Shown here: positions 54,274-62,109 of the stretch, piece by piece | Layout of the letters: each line of letters opens with the position of its first letter | Numbering within the stretch: the first letter of the stretch is position 1 | From: Saccharothrix sp. S26 | Lineage (GTDB): Bacteria; Actinomycetota; Actinomycetes; Mycobacteriales; Pseudonocardiaceae | DNA length: 64,000 bases | Reading direction: 5' to 3' | Assembly (NCBI RefSeq): GCF_021390395.1 | Contig: NZ_JAJUWT010000025.1 | Location: 117,065-181,064 of the forward strand | The notes under the pieces: generated by a model | Databases searched by the model: none | What the model saw: only the letters and a program-made list of their open reading frames with translations | What the model was told of the DNA's origin: nothing | Position numbers and translations under genes: made by a program

Positions 54274-55102
54274 GGTGCTCGACGGCCAACCGGGCGGCCG
54301 TGCCGACGACCGCGTCCGCCCGGGGCACCGTGAAGGCGGTGCTCGCGCTGCGGGTGAACACCGCCACCGCGTACCGGCCGCCGTCGGGGTACTCGACCAC
54401 GCCGATCTCGTTGCGGACGGTCGGGAGGGTGCCCGTCTTGCCCGCCACGCGCACGTCGTCGAACGGGAAGCCGGACGCCAGGCGGTGCGGCCAGACCTGC
54501 AACGCCATGGCGCGGCGGATCGGCGCGCAGTCGTCGTGCTGCCACACGTGCCGCAGCAGGGTGGTCAGGTCGCGCGCGGTGCCGCGGTTGGTCTGGTCGG
54601 GGTCGAGGGCGCGCAGGCGGGACAGCACGACCGGGTCGGTGAGGGCGGAGGGCGGTGCGTCGGGGGCGGCGTCCTCGGCCATGGTGCGCATGAAGTCCCT
54701 GGCCCGGTGGACGATCCGGGTGCGTTCGAGGCGCAGCCGGTCGAGGGTGTCGTTGACCGCGTCCAGGCCGATGAGGTCGACCAGGGCGTCCGCGGCGGCG
54801 TTGTCGGAGACGGTGACGGCCAGGTAGGCCAGGTCGCGCAGGGAGATCGTGACCGGGTCGAGCATGCCGCCGATGCCGGTGGGGCCGGTGCTGCGGTCGA
54901 GGTCGAGGGTGGTCCTGCGGGTCAGGTCGTGGTCGCTGTGGTGCAGGGCGACCAGCAGGGGGATCTTGAAGACGCTGGCGAGCACCACCGGGTCGTCCGC
55001 GCCGACCGACAGCTCGCGGTCGGGGTGGTCGAGGTCGACGGCGTGCAGCGTGCCGGTGACGCCCGCGTCGGCGAACGCGGCCCGGACCCGTGCGGCGGTC
55101 AC
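54239..55102 (-). CDS. Class A beta-lactamase-like serine hydrolase
   Basis: A 287-residue penicillin-recognising-fold hydrolase. The motifs are SxxK in LASVFKIPLL, SDN in TVSDNAAADA and KTG in VAGKTGTLPT. The ExxLN omega-loop motif that holds the deacylating Glu166 of true class A beta-lactamases is not visible, and no signal peptide is present, so resistance activity is doubtful. It is more likely a cytoplasmic esterase or peptidase of the beta-lactamase2 family. The GTG overlaps the LysR stop (GTGA), so both share a transcript. Confidence 0.88.
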   Translation of the reverse strand: MTAARVRAAFADAGVTGTLHAVDLDHPDRELSVGADDPVVLASVFKIPLLVALHHSDHDLTRRTTLDLDRSTGPTGIGGMLDPVTISLRDLAYLAVTVSDNAAADALVDLIGLDAVNDTLDRLRLERTRIVHRARDFMRTMAEDAAPDAPPSALTDPVVLSRLRALDPDQTNRGTARDLTTLLRHVWQHDDCAPIRRAMALQVWPHRLASGFPFDDVRVAGKTGTLPTVRNEIGVVEYPDGGRYAVAVFTRSASTAFTVPRADAVVGTAARLAVEHLRLSGRPPRTR

Positions 55103-56040
55103 GACAGGTACTCCGCGGCCGGGCGGGGGTAGCGCGGGAGCGTGCCCTCGGCGTGGCGCATCCCCTGTGCGGTGAGCACCTCCGTGACGGCGTCGGCGAA
55201 CGCGGTGACGGCCGGGGTCCGGCGGTCGCGCGGCCAGGCGGCCGAGGTCTGCCAGAGCAGCGGCGTGCCGCGCAGCGGACGCCACACCACGCCCGGCGGG
55301 GGCGTGACGCCGTCGTGCAACGCCACCGCGCCGCCCGCGAGGACCAGTCCCAGCGCGAACTCCGGGTTGCCCGCCTGGTGGACCTCGGTGGGCGTGTAGC
55401 CGTGCCGGGCGCACGTGGTCAGCACCTCGTCGTGCAACGCGGGCGCGGTCGCGCGGGGGAACAGCACCAGCGCCAGGCCGTTCAGGTCGGCCAACCGGAC
55501 GTCCGGTGCGGTGGCCAGCGGGTGGTCTTGCGGCAGCAGGACGCCGAGCGGGCTGGTCAGCACCGGACCCAGGGCGAGCCACGAGACGTCGAACGGGAAC
55601 CGCAGCACGCCCACGTCCAGGCTTCGGTCGGCCAACGCGCGCAGCTGCTCGGCGGTGCCGATCTCGCGGAGCTTGAGCTCGACGGGGCTGCGGCGGCGGA
55701 ACGCGGGCAGCAGCGCGGCCACCGCCCGTCCACCCAGGTCCGGCGGCACGCCCGCGCGCAGCGACCCGGCCTCGCCGCGGCGGAACCGCCCGGCCAGCGC
55801 GCGGACGCGGTCCTCGCCCGCCAGCAGGCCGCGGGCCTCGGTGAGGATCTGGCGACCCGCGTCGGTGAGGGCGACGTGCCGGGCGTCGCGGTCGAACAGG
55901 CGGACGCCGAGTTCGCGTTCCAGGCGTCGGATGCTCTGCGACAGCGGCGGCTGGGACATGTGCAGGCGAGCCGCGGCACGGCCGAAGTGCAGTTCCTCGG
56001 CCACGGCCAGGAAGTGCCGCAGGTGCCGCAGGAGGTCCAC
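55099..56040 (-). CDS. LysR family transcriptional regulator
   Basis: A 313-residue LysR protein. The helix-turn-helix starts at VDLLRHLRHFLAVAEELHFG with MSQPPLSQSIRRLERELG, and the effector domain follows. It is transcribed together with the serine hydrolase gene downstream (4-nt overlap) and divergently from the metallo-hydrolase gene. The 87-bp spacer holds two GATATC palindromes 17 bp apart (56063 and 56080), a likely binding site. The layout resembles AmpR/beta-lactamase pairs. Confidence 0.92.
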   Translation of the reverse strand: MDLLRHLRHFLAVAEELHFGRAAARLHMSQPPLSQSIRRLERELGVRLFDRDARHVALTDAGRQILTEARGLLAGEDRVRALAGRFRRGEAGSLRAGVPPDLGGRAVAALLPAFRRRSPVELKLREIGTAEQLRALADRSLDVGVLRFPFDVSWLALGPVLTSPLGVLLPQDHPLATAPDVRLADLNGLALVLFPRATAPALHDEVLTTCARHGYTPTEVHQAGNPEFALGLVLAGGAVALHDGVTPPPGVVWRPLRGTPLLWQTSAAWPRDRRTPAVTAFADAVTEVLTAQGMRHAEGTLPRYPRPAAEYLS

Positions 56041-56062
56041 GAGCTGGGAGGATAGCCGTTCG

Positions 56063-56085
56063 GATATCGCAAGCGTGGTGATATC
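56063..56085. promoter_or_regulatory. Probable LysR operator in the divergent spacer
   Basis: GATATC at 56063-56068 and 56080-56085, embedded in GGATATCGCAAGCGTGGTG and ATATCGG. Their A/T content stands out in this genome, and the position fits a LysR binding site between divergent genes. Confidence 0.5.
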
Positions 56086-56127
56086 GGACTTGGACACCTC
56101 GGGTCGGGCGCTGGTCTTGTGGGTGGC

Positions 56128-57054
56128 ATGTGCGTGAGCAGACGACAGGTGTTGATCGGTTCGGCGGCCGTCGCGGTGGCGGGCGCGGGGGTGCCGGGCG
56201 GGGCGTTCGCGTCGGGGCGCGGCGGGATGAGCCTGCGGTGGCTGGGTGTGGCCGGGTGGGAGTTGCTGGTCGGTGGTCGACGGGTGCTGATCGACCCGTA
56301 CCTGAGCCGGCTGCCGGTGTTCGACGGGGAAGGCCGGTTCATCCCCGACCACCCGCTGACGGTGCGCGAGGACCTGGTGGACCGGCACTTGGCCGAGCGG
56401 CCGGAGCTGGTGCTGGCCACGCACGGGCACTACGACCACCTGCTGGAGATCCCGCACGTGGTGGCGAAGCACGGGTCGCGGGTGATCGGGACCGAGACCC
56501 ACCGGCACCTGCTGACCGCGCAGGGGGTGCCCGGTGACGACGTGATCGTGGCGTCCGGCGGCGAGCACCTGGACTTCCACGGCTTCACCGTGCAGGTGCT
56601 GCGCAGCCTGCACAGCCAGTTCGGTTCCTACGGCTACTTCGCGCCCGGCACCCTGACCGCGCCGCCGCCGTCGCCACCGGCCACGATCAGCGACCTGGTG
56701 GAAGGCGGCTCGCTGGCCTACCAGGTCAGCGCGGGCGGCTTCTCGGTGCTGTTCCTGTCCGGTACGGCCAACTACGTGGAGCGCGAGATCGCGGGCCTGC
56801 GCCCGGACGTCCTCGTGCTCGGCATGAGCGGACACGCAAACGTTTACGACTACACGGCGCGGGCGTTGCGGGCGACCCGGCCCAAGCTGCTCGTCCCGAG
56901 CCACCACGACGACATGGTGACCCAGCTGGACGACCCGGCCCTGCCGCCGCGCGGCAACCCGGCGGCGGCCGCGGAGCTGGCGGAGACGGCACGGCGGATC
57001 GGCTTGGCGGCCCGCGTGCTCGACCCGGAGCTCCTGCGCTGGTACGAGCTGTAG
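56128..57054 (+). CDS. MBL-fold metallo-hydrolase with a Tat signal
   Basis: A 308-residue protein starting MCVSRRQVLIGSAAVAVAGA, a twin-arginine export signal, followed by a metallo-beta-lactamase fold with HGHYDH, then later His and Asp ligands (SLHSQFG, FLSGTANY, GMSGHANV). It looks like an exported hydrolase of the UlaG/L-ascorbate lactonase type rather than a beta-lactamase. The start is uncertain; GTGs at 56119 and 56134 are alternatives. It is divergent from the LysR gene and convergent with the TetR gene, one base apart. Confidence 0.88.
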   Translation: MCVSRRQVLIGSAAVAVAGAGVPGGAFASGRGGMSLRWLGVAGWELLVGGRRVLIDPYLSRLPVFDGEGRFIPDHPLTVREDLVDRHLAERPELVLATHGHYDHLLEIPHVVAKHGSRVIGTETHRHLLTAQGVPGDDVIVASGGEHLDFHGFTVQVLRSLHSQFGSYGYFAPGTLTAPPPSPPATISDLVEGGSLAYQVSAGGFSVLFLSGTANYVEREIAGLRPDVLVLGMSGHANVYDYTARALRATRPKLLVPSHHDDMVTQLDDPALPPRGNPAAAAELAETARRIGLAARVLDPELLRWYEL

Positions 57055-57055
57055 G

Positions 57056-57643
57056 TCAGAGCAGCCCGGCGCGGGCGGCGGCGAGGGCGGCTCGGGCGCA
57101 GCGTTCGGCGATGGCGCGGTCGACCGGCTCGCCGGTGACGAAGACCCGGTAGTACAGCGGGGCGCAGGTGAGGCGGATCAGCTCGACCGGGTCGGTGCCC
57201 GGTGGCAGCTCGCCGCGTTCGACGGCCCGGGTGACGACCTCGGCCGCTTCGGCGTGGCGGGCGGCGTAGAAGGCGCGTTTCGCGTCGTGGGCGCGCTCGG
57301 ACTGGAGGGCGGCGATGACGATCGCGACCGGCACTTGGCGGAGCGCGGGGTCGGCGAAGGTGTCCGCGACCTCGGTGGCGATGGCGATCAGGTCGCCCTC
57401 GACGGTGCCGGTGTCCGGGACGGGCCACGCGGTCTCGCGGGTGTGGTCGAGGGCGTCGGCGACGAGCACGTCGACCGTGCCCCAGCGGCGGTACACGGTG
57501 GTCTTGTGCACGCCGGCGCGTTCGGCGACCTGTTCCACCGTCATGGCGGGGTAGCCGCGTTCGACCAGTTCGGCGTGCACGGCTCGGAGGACGGCTTCGC
57601 GGACGCGGGCGGATCGACCGCCAGGGCGGGAGGTCAAATGCAA
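57056..57643 (-). CDS. TetR family transcriptional regulator
   Basis: A 195-residue regulator. The helix-turn-helix is at RVREAVLRAVHAELVERGYP with AERAGVHKTTVYRRWGTVD. The start is a TTG at 57643 or 57637, beside a palindrome that overlaps the start region, suggesting autorepression. It is divergent from the acetyltransferase gene, its likely target. The downstream ligand-binding domain gives no clue to the inducer. Confidence 0.9.
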   Translation of the reverse strand: MHLTSRPGGRSARVREAVLRAVHAELVERGYPAMTVEQVAERAGVHKTTVYRRWGTVDVLVADALDHTRETAWPVPDTGTVEGDLIAIATEVADTFADPALRQVPVAIVIAALQSERAHDAKRAFYAARHAEAAEVVTRAVERGELPPGTDPVELIRLTCAPLYYRVFVTGEPVDRAIAERCARAALAAARAGLL

Positions 57644-57700
57644 CTCCAGTTGCGTTAGCGGGGCGGGCGTGTCACTCTAACGCAACCCGAGTTGCGTTAG
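57640..57700. promoter_or_regulatory. TetR operators between the regulator and acetyltransferase genes
   Basis: A perfect 10-bp inverted repeat CTAACGCAAC (57677-57686) and GTTGCGTTAG (57691-57700) with a 4-bp gap, plus a second copy GCAACT-CC-AGTTGC (57640-57653) running on into GTTAG. The 18-bp segments 57641-57658 and 57683-57700 match at 16 positions. One copy overlaps the TetR start, the other the acetyltransferase leader. Confidence 0.8.
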
Positions 57701-57711
57701 GAGCCTTGCTG

Positions 57712-58353
57712 GTGATTCCCGACCCCACCGTCCTGCACCCGCTGCCGCACGCCGACCGCGTCGTGCAGCTCAAGCCGTTGGTGACCTCGCCGACGATCGA
57801 GGTCGGCGAGTACACCTACTACGACGACCCGGAGCACGCGCTGGAGTTCGAGACCCGCAACGTGCTTTACGGGTACGGCGAGGAGAAGCTCGTCATCGGC
57901 AGGTTCTGCGCGCTGGCCACCGGCACCAGGTTCATCATGGCCGGCGCGAACCACCTCACCACCGGCGTGTCGACGTTCCCGTTCACGATCTTCGGCGGCA
58001 CGTGGGCGGAGCGGACGATGGACCTGATCACGGGGATGCGCACGCGCGGTGACACGGTGGTCGGCAACGACGTCTGGTTCGGCTACGAGTCGCTCGTCCT
58101 GCCCGGCGTGACGATCGGCGACGGCGCGATCATCGCCGCGGGCGCGGTCGTGACGTCGGACGTGCCGCCGTACACCGTGGTGGGCGGCAACCCCGCGCGG
58201 CCGGTGAAGCGGCGCTACTCCGACGAGGACGTCGCCCGGCTGCTGCGCGCCCGGTGGTGGGACTGGCCGGTCGACCTGCTGACCGAGCACGTCCGCACGA
58301 TCATGTCCGGCACGCCGGAGGAGGTCGAGCGCATCGCCCGCGCCCACCTGTGA
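57712..58353 (+). CDS. CatB/Vat-type xenobiotic O-acetyltransferase
   Basis: A 213-residue left-handed beta-helix acetyltransferase of the XAT group (streptogramin Vat and CatB chloramphenicol acetyltransferases). Hexapeptide repeats run through IGRFCALATGTRFIMAGANH (catalytic His region), VVGNDVWFGYESLVLPGV and TIGDGAIIAAGAVVTSDVPP, ending PARPVKRRYSDE. The start at GTG 57712 has AGGAG 8 nt upstream; a TTG at 57706 is too close to it. Divergence from a TetR gene with strong operators suggests an inducible detoxification gene; the acceptor is unknown. Confidence 0.9.
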   Translation: MIPDPTVLHPLPHADRVVQLKPLVTSPTIEVGEYTYYDDPEHALEFETRNVLYGYGEEKLVIGRFCALATGTRFIMAGANHLTTGVSTFPFTIFGGTWAERTMDLITGMRTRGDTVVGNDVWFGYESLVLPGVTIGDGAIIAAGAVVTSDVPPYTVVGGNPARPVKRRYSDEDVARLLRARWWDWPVDLLTEHVRTIMSGTPEEVERIARAHL

Positions 58354-58429
58354 CCCGTGGCGGGACAGCCGGTTGGTCCATCGCCACGCCCGCCGGTGAC
58401 GGGAGATCATGGTGGGCGGGAGGTTCGCC

Positions 58430-60343
58430 ATGGCCGAGGACTTCAACCGGTACTGCGACCTGACCATGCGGGGTGGGACGGCCAGCGGTGTCGTCTACCC
58501 GCTGGCGGTCGTGGAGTTGGCCAGGCACTACCGGTTCCGGTCGTTGGGCGGTGCGTCGGCCGGTGCGATCGGGGCCGCGTTCACCGCCGCGGCCGAGAAG
58601 GGACGGGATCGGGACGGCTTCCGCAAGCTGGCAGAGGTCGTCGACTGGTTCGCCGCGCCCGGCTGGCGGTTGGCGCAGCTGTTCCAGCCCAGCGCGCACA
58701 CCCGCAAGCTGTACCGGATCGTGGCCGCCTCCATGCAGCGCCGCGACTCGACCGGGCGCAGCCCTCTCACCTGCCTGCTGCTGGCCCTGGTCAGCGCGAT
58801 CGGCTGGCGGGCCAGGGTGTTCCTCGCGCTGGCGTCGGCGCTGTGGCTCGTCGGCCCGACCCTGTGGTCGCGCGCGATCGACTGGGGCTCCACGCCGACG
58901 TGGCTGCTGATCGGCCTCACGGTCGTGGTGGCGGTCGCCGTGCCGTGGATCGTGCTGAGGGTGCTGCCGAGAGGTCGTGACGCCTGGTTGCGCCGCATCG
59001 GCACCGGGCTGCTCCTGGTGGTCCCGTTGATCCCGGTCGCCCTGGGCACGCGGTGGACGGCGCAGGACCTGGCGAGCGCGGCCACCGCGGCGGTGTGGTG
59101 GCTGGTGCTCGGGTTCGCGTTCGTCAGCGCGGTCGCGGTCACCTACGGGTTGGGGGCCAAGCGGTTCCTGGACCGCATGGCCACGACCATCCACTTCGGA
59201 CTGGTGCCGGGCACCGGGGCGTTCCGGCCGAACTTCTGGGACCGCCGCTGCGGTGTGCCCGCGTCGACCGGTGTGCCGCCGTTGAGCGACTGGATCGCCG
59301 ACGTGCTGGACGACCTGTCCGGTGCCACCGACCTGATGTTCGGCGACCTGACCACGAACCTGGTCCTGATGACGACGGACCTGTCCGAGGGCCGCCCCTA
59401 CCGCCTGCCGTTCACCGAGCCGCGGGCCGAGTGGCTGTTCTGCCCGACGTGCCTGACGACCGTGCTGCCGAGACGCATCGTGGACAAGCTCGGCCGCGAC
59501 GCCACCGCGCACCGCTGCCCGCTGCACCCCGACGAGACCGTGAACGTGCTGCCGCACGACCTGCCGGTGGCGTTGGCCGTGCGGATGAGCATGCCGTTAC
59601 CGGGCCTGATCGCCGCCGTGCCGCTGGTGCGCGCCGAACCGGAGCCGCGCGTGCACTGGTTCTCCGACGGCGGCATCACGAGCAACTTCCCCATCCACTT
59701 CTTCGACACCCTGCTGCCGCGCTGGCCGACGTTCGGGCTGAGCCTGCAGTCCTACCCGCCGGGCGACGACCGGGACGTGTGGCTGCCCGAGCAGGACGCG
59801 TCCACGGACGGCACGCCGTGGCGCGGCATCGGCCTGGTGCAGCACTTCGCGTCGGCGATCCTCAACACCATGCTGGACTGGCGCGACACCATGCAGTCCG
59901 CCCTGCCGGGCTACCGCGGTCGGATCGCGCACGTCCGCGTCGGCGCGCTGGAGGGCGGCACGAACCTGTTCATGCGCCCCGAGACGATCCGCGCCCTGGC
60001 CGAACGCGGCGCGCGGGCCGGACGGCTGCTGCGCACCCGGTTCACCGAGGACGACGCCACCAAAACCGACCGCTACCGCTGGATCCGGATGCGACTGGCC
60101 ATGCGCGAGTACCGGCAACTGGCCCGGCAGGCCGCCGACCGCACCACCCTGTACCACGACCTGACCGCTCGTTACCGCATCCCGGAGGACCTGCACGCGT
60201 GGTTCGAGCACCCGCCCGCCGGCACGGACCCGAACGCCGGGGAGATCGGCCTCACCCTCGACGCCCTGGGCGCGGTACCCGACGGCCCGCTCGACGGCGA
60301 ACCACCGATCGACCCCGACCTGCGCCTCACCCCACCGGAGTAG
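58430..60343 (+). CDS. Patatin-like phospholipase with membrane segments and a Cys/His cluster
   Basis: A 637-residue protein. The patatin N-terminus has the oxyanion loop RGGTASGVVYPLAVVELA and nucleophile Ser43 in GGASAGAIG; the dyad Asp413 is in SDGGITSNFP. Between them, residues about 112-245 hold four hydrophobic segments (LLLALVSAIG, TWLLIGLTVVVAVAVPW, GLLLVVPLIPVALG, VWWLVLGFAFVSAVAV), and a CPTC near residue 343 with HRCPLHPDE about 25 residues later suggests a small zinc site. GGGAGG precedes ATG 58430; an ATG at 58409 is possible. Substrate unknown, probably a membrane-bound lipase. Confidence 0.9.
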   Translation: MAEDFNRYCDLTMRGGTASGVVYPLAVVELARHYRFRSLGGASAGAIGAAFTAAAEKGRDRDGFRKLAEVVDWFAAPGWRLAQLFQPSAHTRKLYRIVAASMQRRDSTGRSPLTCLLLALVSAIGWRARVFLALASALWLVGPTLWSRAIDWGSTPTWLLIGLTVVVAVAVPWIVLRVLPRGRDAWLRRIGTGLLLVVPLIPVALGTRWTAQDLASAATAAVWWLVLGFAFVSAVAVTYGLGAKRFLDRMATTIHFGLVPGTGAFRPNFWDRRCGVPASTGVPPLSDWIADVLDDLSGATDLMFGDLTTNLVLMTTDLSEGRPYRLPFTEPRAEWLFCPTCLTTVLPRRIVDKLGRDATAHRCPLHPDETVNVLPHDLPVALAVRMSMPLPGLIAAVPLVRAEPEPRVHWFSDGGITSNFPIHFFDTLLPRWPTFGLSLQSYPPGDDRDVWLPEQDASTDGTPWRGIGLVQHFASAILNTMLDWRDTMQSALPGYRGRIAHVRVGALEGGTNLFMRPETIRALAERGARAGRLLRTRFTEDDATKTDRYRWIRMRLAMREYRQLARQAADRTTLYHDLTARYRIPEDLHAWFEHPPAGTDPNAGEIGLTLDALGAVPDGPLDGEPPIDPDLRLTPPE

Positions 60344-60761
60344 CCGACGGACATCCCCCGGAACCGCCCGCACATGGTTCGCCATCGGGTCATGGGCGTC
60401 CGTGCTCGACGTTGAGTGCCGGTTCGGCGGTGGCCGTCCGCTTTGGTTTTGCTACGTCGGAGTTGTTCGGCTGATCCGCCGAGGCCCGGTGTCCGGACTC
60501 CGGCGCGTCGTCATCGTCGGACGACTTGCACACGGTTCGCGCATCGGGTCATGGGCGTCCGTGTCCAACCCCGACTGCCGGTTCGGCGGAAGCCGTCGGT
60601 CAGGCCCGGTTCCGCGGCGAGGCCCGGAATTGTCGTACCCCGCCGGCAGAATAAGAACAGGGGTCCCCTGGGCGGGGACGCCTGCGAAGCGTCGGCGGGT
60701 GCGCGAGGTCGGCTGCGGGAGCGTTCGGGTGAAGGGCCGGCCGAGCGTGGCGGTCGTCCGG
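60344..60761. repeat. Intergenic region with a 71-bp imperfect direct repeat
   Basis: 418 bp between the patatin gene and a convergent small gene. Copies at 60370-60440 and 60529-60599 lie 159 bp apart; within them a 21-nt block (60384-60404 and 60543-60563) and a 14-nt block (60417-60430 and 60576-60589) are identical. Downstream are an A/T-richer patch AGAATAAGAACAGG and palindrome CAGGGGTCCCCTG (60658-60670). I see no gene here. Confidence 0.85.
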
Positions 60762-61073
60762 TCATGGGTTGTCGGTGGTGTCAGAGGTCCACGCGGCGGC
60801 GACGTCGACATGGCGCGGGCCGCCCGATTCGGTGATGGGGCGGAACCACGAGGCGCACTGTGGGACCGAGTGGACCTCGCGCGCGGCCTCCCCGGCTTCG
60901 GCCCGGCTGCGCCACATCACCACGTCGAGCCGGCCGCCGTCGTCCTCCTTGGTCAGGTACGCGGCCAGGCGGCCGGGGAAACGCCGGCGCAACGCGGCCA
61001 CCACCGCCGGGCGCTCGGCGAGCAACTCCGCCCCCTCGCCGATCCGGAAACGCGCCGGTTCCGTCGTCACCAC
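60762..61073 (-). CDS. Small ABM-like (dimeric alpha/beta barrel) protein
   Basis: A 103-residue protein with the pattern of the antibiotic-biosynthesis-monooxygenase/stress barrel fold: RRRFPGRLAAYLTKEDDGGR followed by LDVVMWRSRAEAGEAA and a final strand. Assignment to the superfamily is tentative; function is unknown. It lies 33 bp after the alpha/beta hydrolase gene on the same strand, possibly in one transcript. Confidence 0.65.
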   Translation of the reverse strand: MVTTEPARFRIGEGAELLAERPAVVAALRRRFPGRLAAYLTKEDDGGRLDVVMWRSRAEAGEAAREVHSVPQCASWFRPITESGGPRHVDVAAAWTSDTTDNP

Positions 61074-61106
61074 GGCTCCGCACGACAGCCGGGGCCACCG
61101 ACAAGG

Positions 61107-62054
61107 TCAGATGTCGTCCAGGAACTCGTCGACCTCGGCCAACGCACGCCGCCGCACGGGCTCCGCGGACAGGAACAGGTCGTGCATCCCGCCCTCCACC
61201 GGCACGATCCGCACCCGCCCGCCGATCTTCGGCCCCCACCGCCGCATGTGCTCCACGTCCAGCACGGTGTCCGCGGTCATCGCCTCGGGTGTCCAGCGCT
61301 TCGCCCGCAGGTGGCTGCGGCCCGACGTCAGCAGCAGCACGGGCACCCGCACGTCCAGCCCCCGGTGCAGGCGGGCGTGTCCGCGGCGGACCGCGCGCAG
61401 CCACCCCGCGTGCACGGGGAACGCCTCGACCGGCTTCCACGCCGTGTCGAAGTCCCACTCGCCGTGGTGGTCGCGGTGGATGCTCTCGCCGTACACCGGG
61501 CCCAGCCCCGGCTTGAGCACCAGCTTCGGCGTGAACCGCCCGACCGCCCGGATCAACGCCGTGCCGACCGTCCGCACCAGCCACGGCTCGGCCAGGTCCA
61601 GCCACGGGCTGTTGAGCACCAGGGCGTCCAGCACGTCGTCCGAACGCCGCTCGTGCGCCCACAGGCTGGTGATCAACCCGCCGGTCGAGTGGCCCATCAC
61701 CACGAGGTGCCGGTGGCCGTCCTCCTCACGGATCACCCGTGCCGCGGCGTCGATCTCCTCGAAGTGCTCGGCCAGGTCGGTCACGAAGTTCGCCACCTGG
61801 CCGGGCCGCAACGACCGCCCGTACGCGCGCAGGTCGATGGCGTAGAAGTCGAAGCCGCGCGCGGTGAAGTGCTCGGCGACGTGCCGCTGGAAGAAGTAGT
61901 CCGCGAAACCGTGCACGTACAGCACCGCGCCGCGGGTGGCGGGACGCGCGCGTCGCCGGACCAGGGTCGCGGTCGTGACGCCGCCCCCCAGGGGCAGCGC
62001 GCGGGTCTCGTAGTCGGTGCCGAGCACGTCTTCGTCCACGTGGTCAGTGTGCAC
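61107..62054 (-). CDS. Alpha/beta hydrolase (monoacylglycerol-lipase-like)
   Basis: A 315-residue hydrolase. The oxyanion region is VLYVHGFADYFFQ, the nucleophile elbow VVMGHSTGGLI, the Asp probably in VPVLLLTSGRSHL and the His in EGGMHDLFLS. The GTG at 62054 has GGAGGA 6 nt upstream, giving the N-terminus VHTDHVDEDVLGTDYETRAL; longer upstream frames read poorly. It resembles lysophospholipase/monoglyceride lipase proteins. It is divergent from the M48 peptidase gene across 55 bp. Confidence 0.9.
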   Translation of the reverse strand: MHTDHVDEDVLGTDYETRALPLGGGVTTATLVRRRARPATRGAVLYVHGFADYFFQRHVAEHFTARGFDFYAIDLRAYGRSLRPGQVANFVTDLAEHFEEIDAAARVIREEDGHRHLVVMGHSTGGLITSLWAHERRSDDVLDALVLNSPWLDLAEPWLVRTVGTALIRAVGRFTPKLVLKPGLGPVYGESIHRDHHGEWDFDTAWKPVEAFPVHAGWLRAVRRGHARLHRGLDVRVPVLLLTSGRSHLRAKRWTPEAMTADTVLDVEHMRRWGPKIGGRVRIVPVEGGMHDLFLSAEPVRRRALAEVDEFLDDI

Positions 62055-62109
62055 GCCGATTCCTCCGATCGGGGACAGGCGGGGCGTGGGTCGTGGCACT
62101 GTGGGAGGC

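Noticed and set aside
54239..55102. Calling the gene a resistance beta-lactamase
   Set aside because: The SxxK, SDN and KTG motifs fit the fold, but no signal peptide or ExxLN omega-loop motif is visible.
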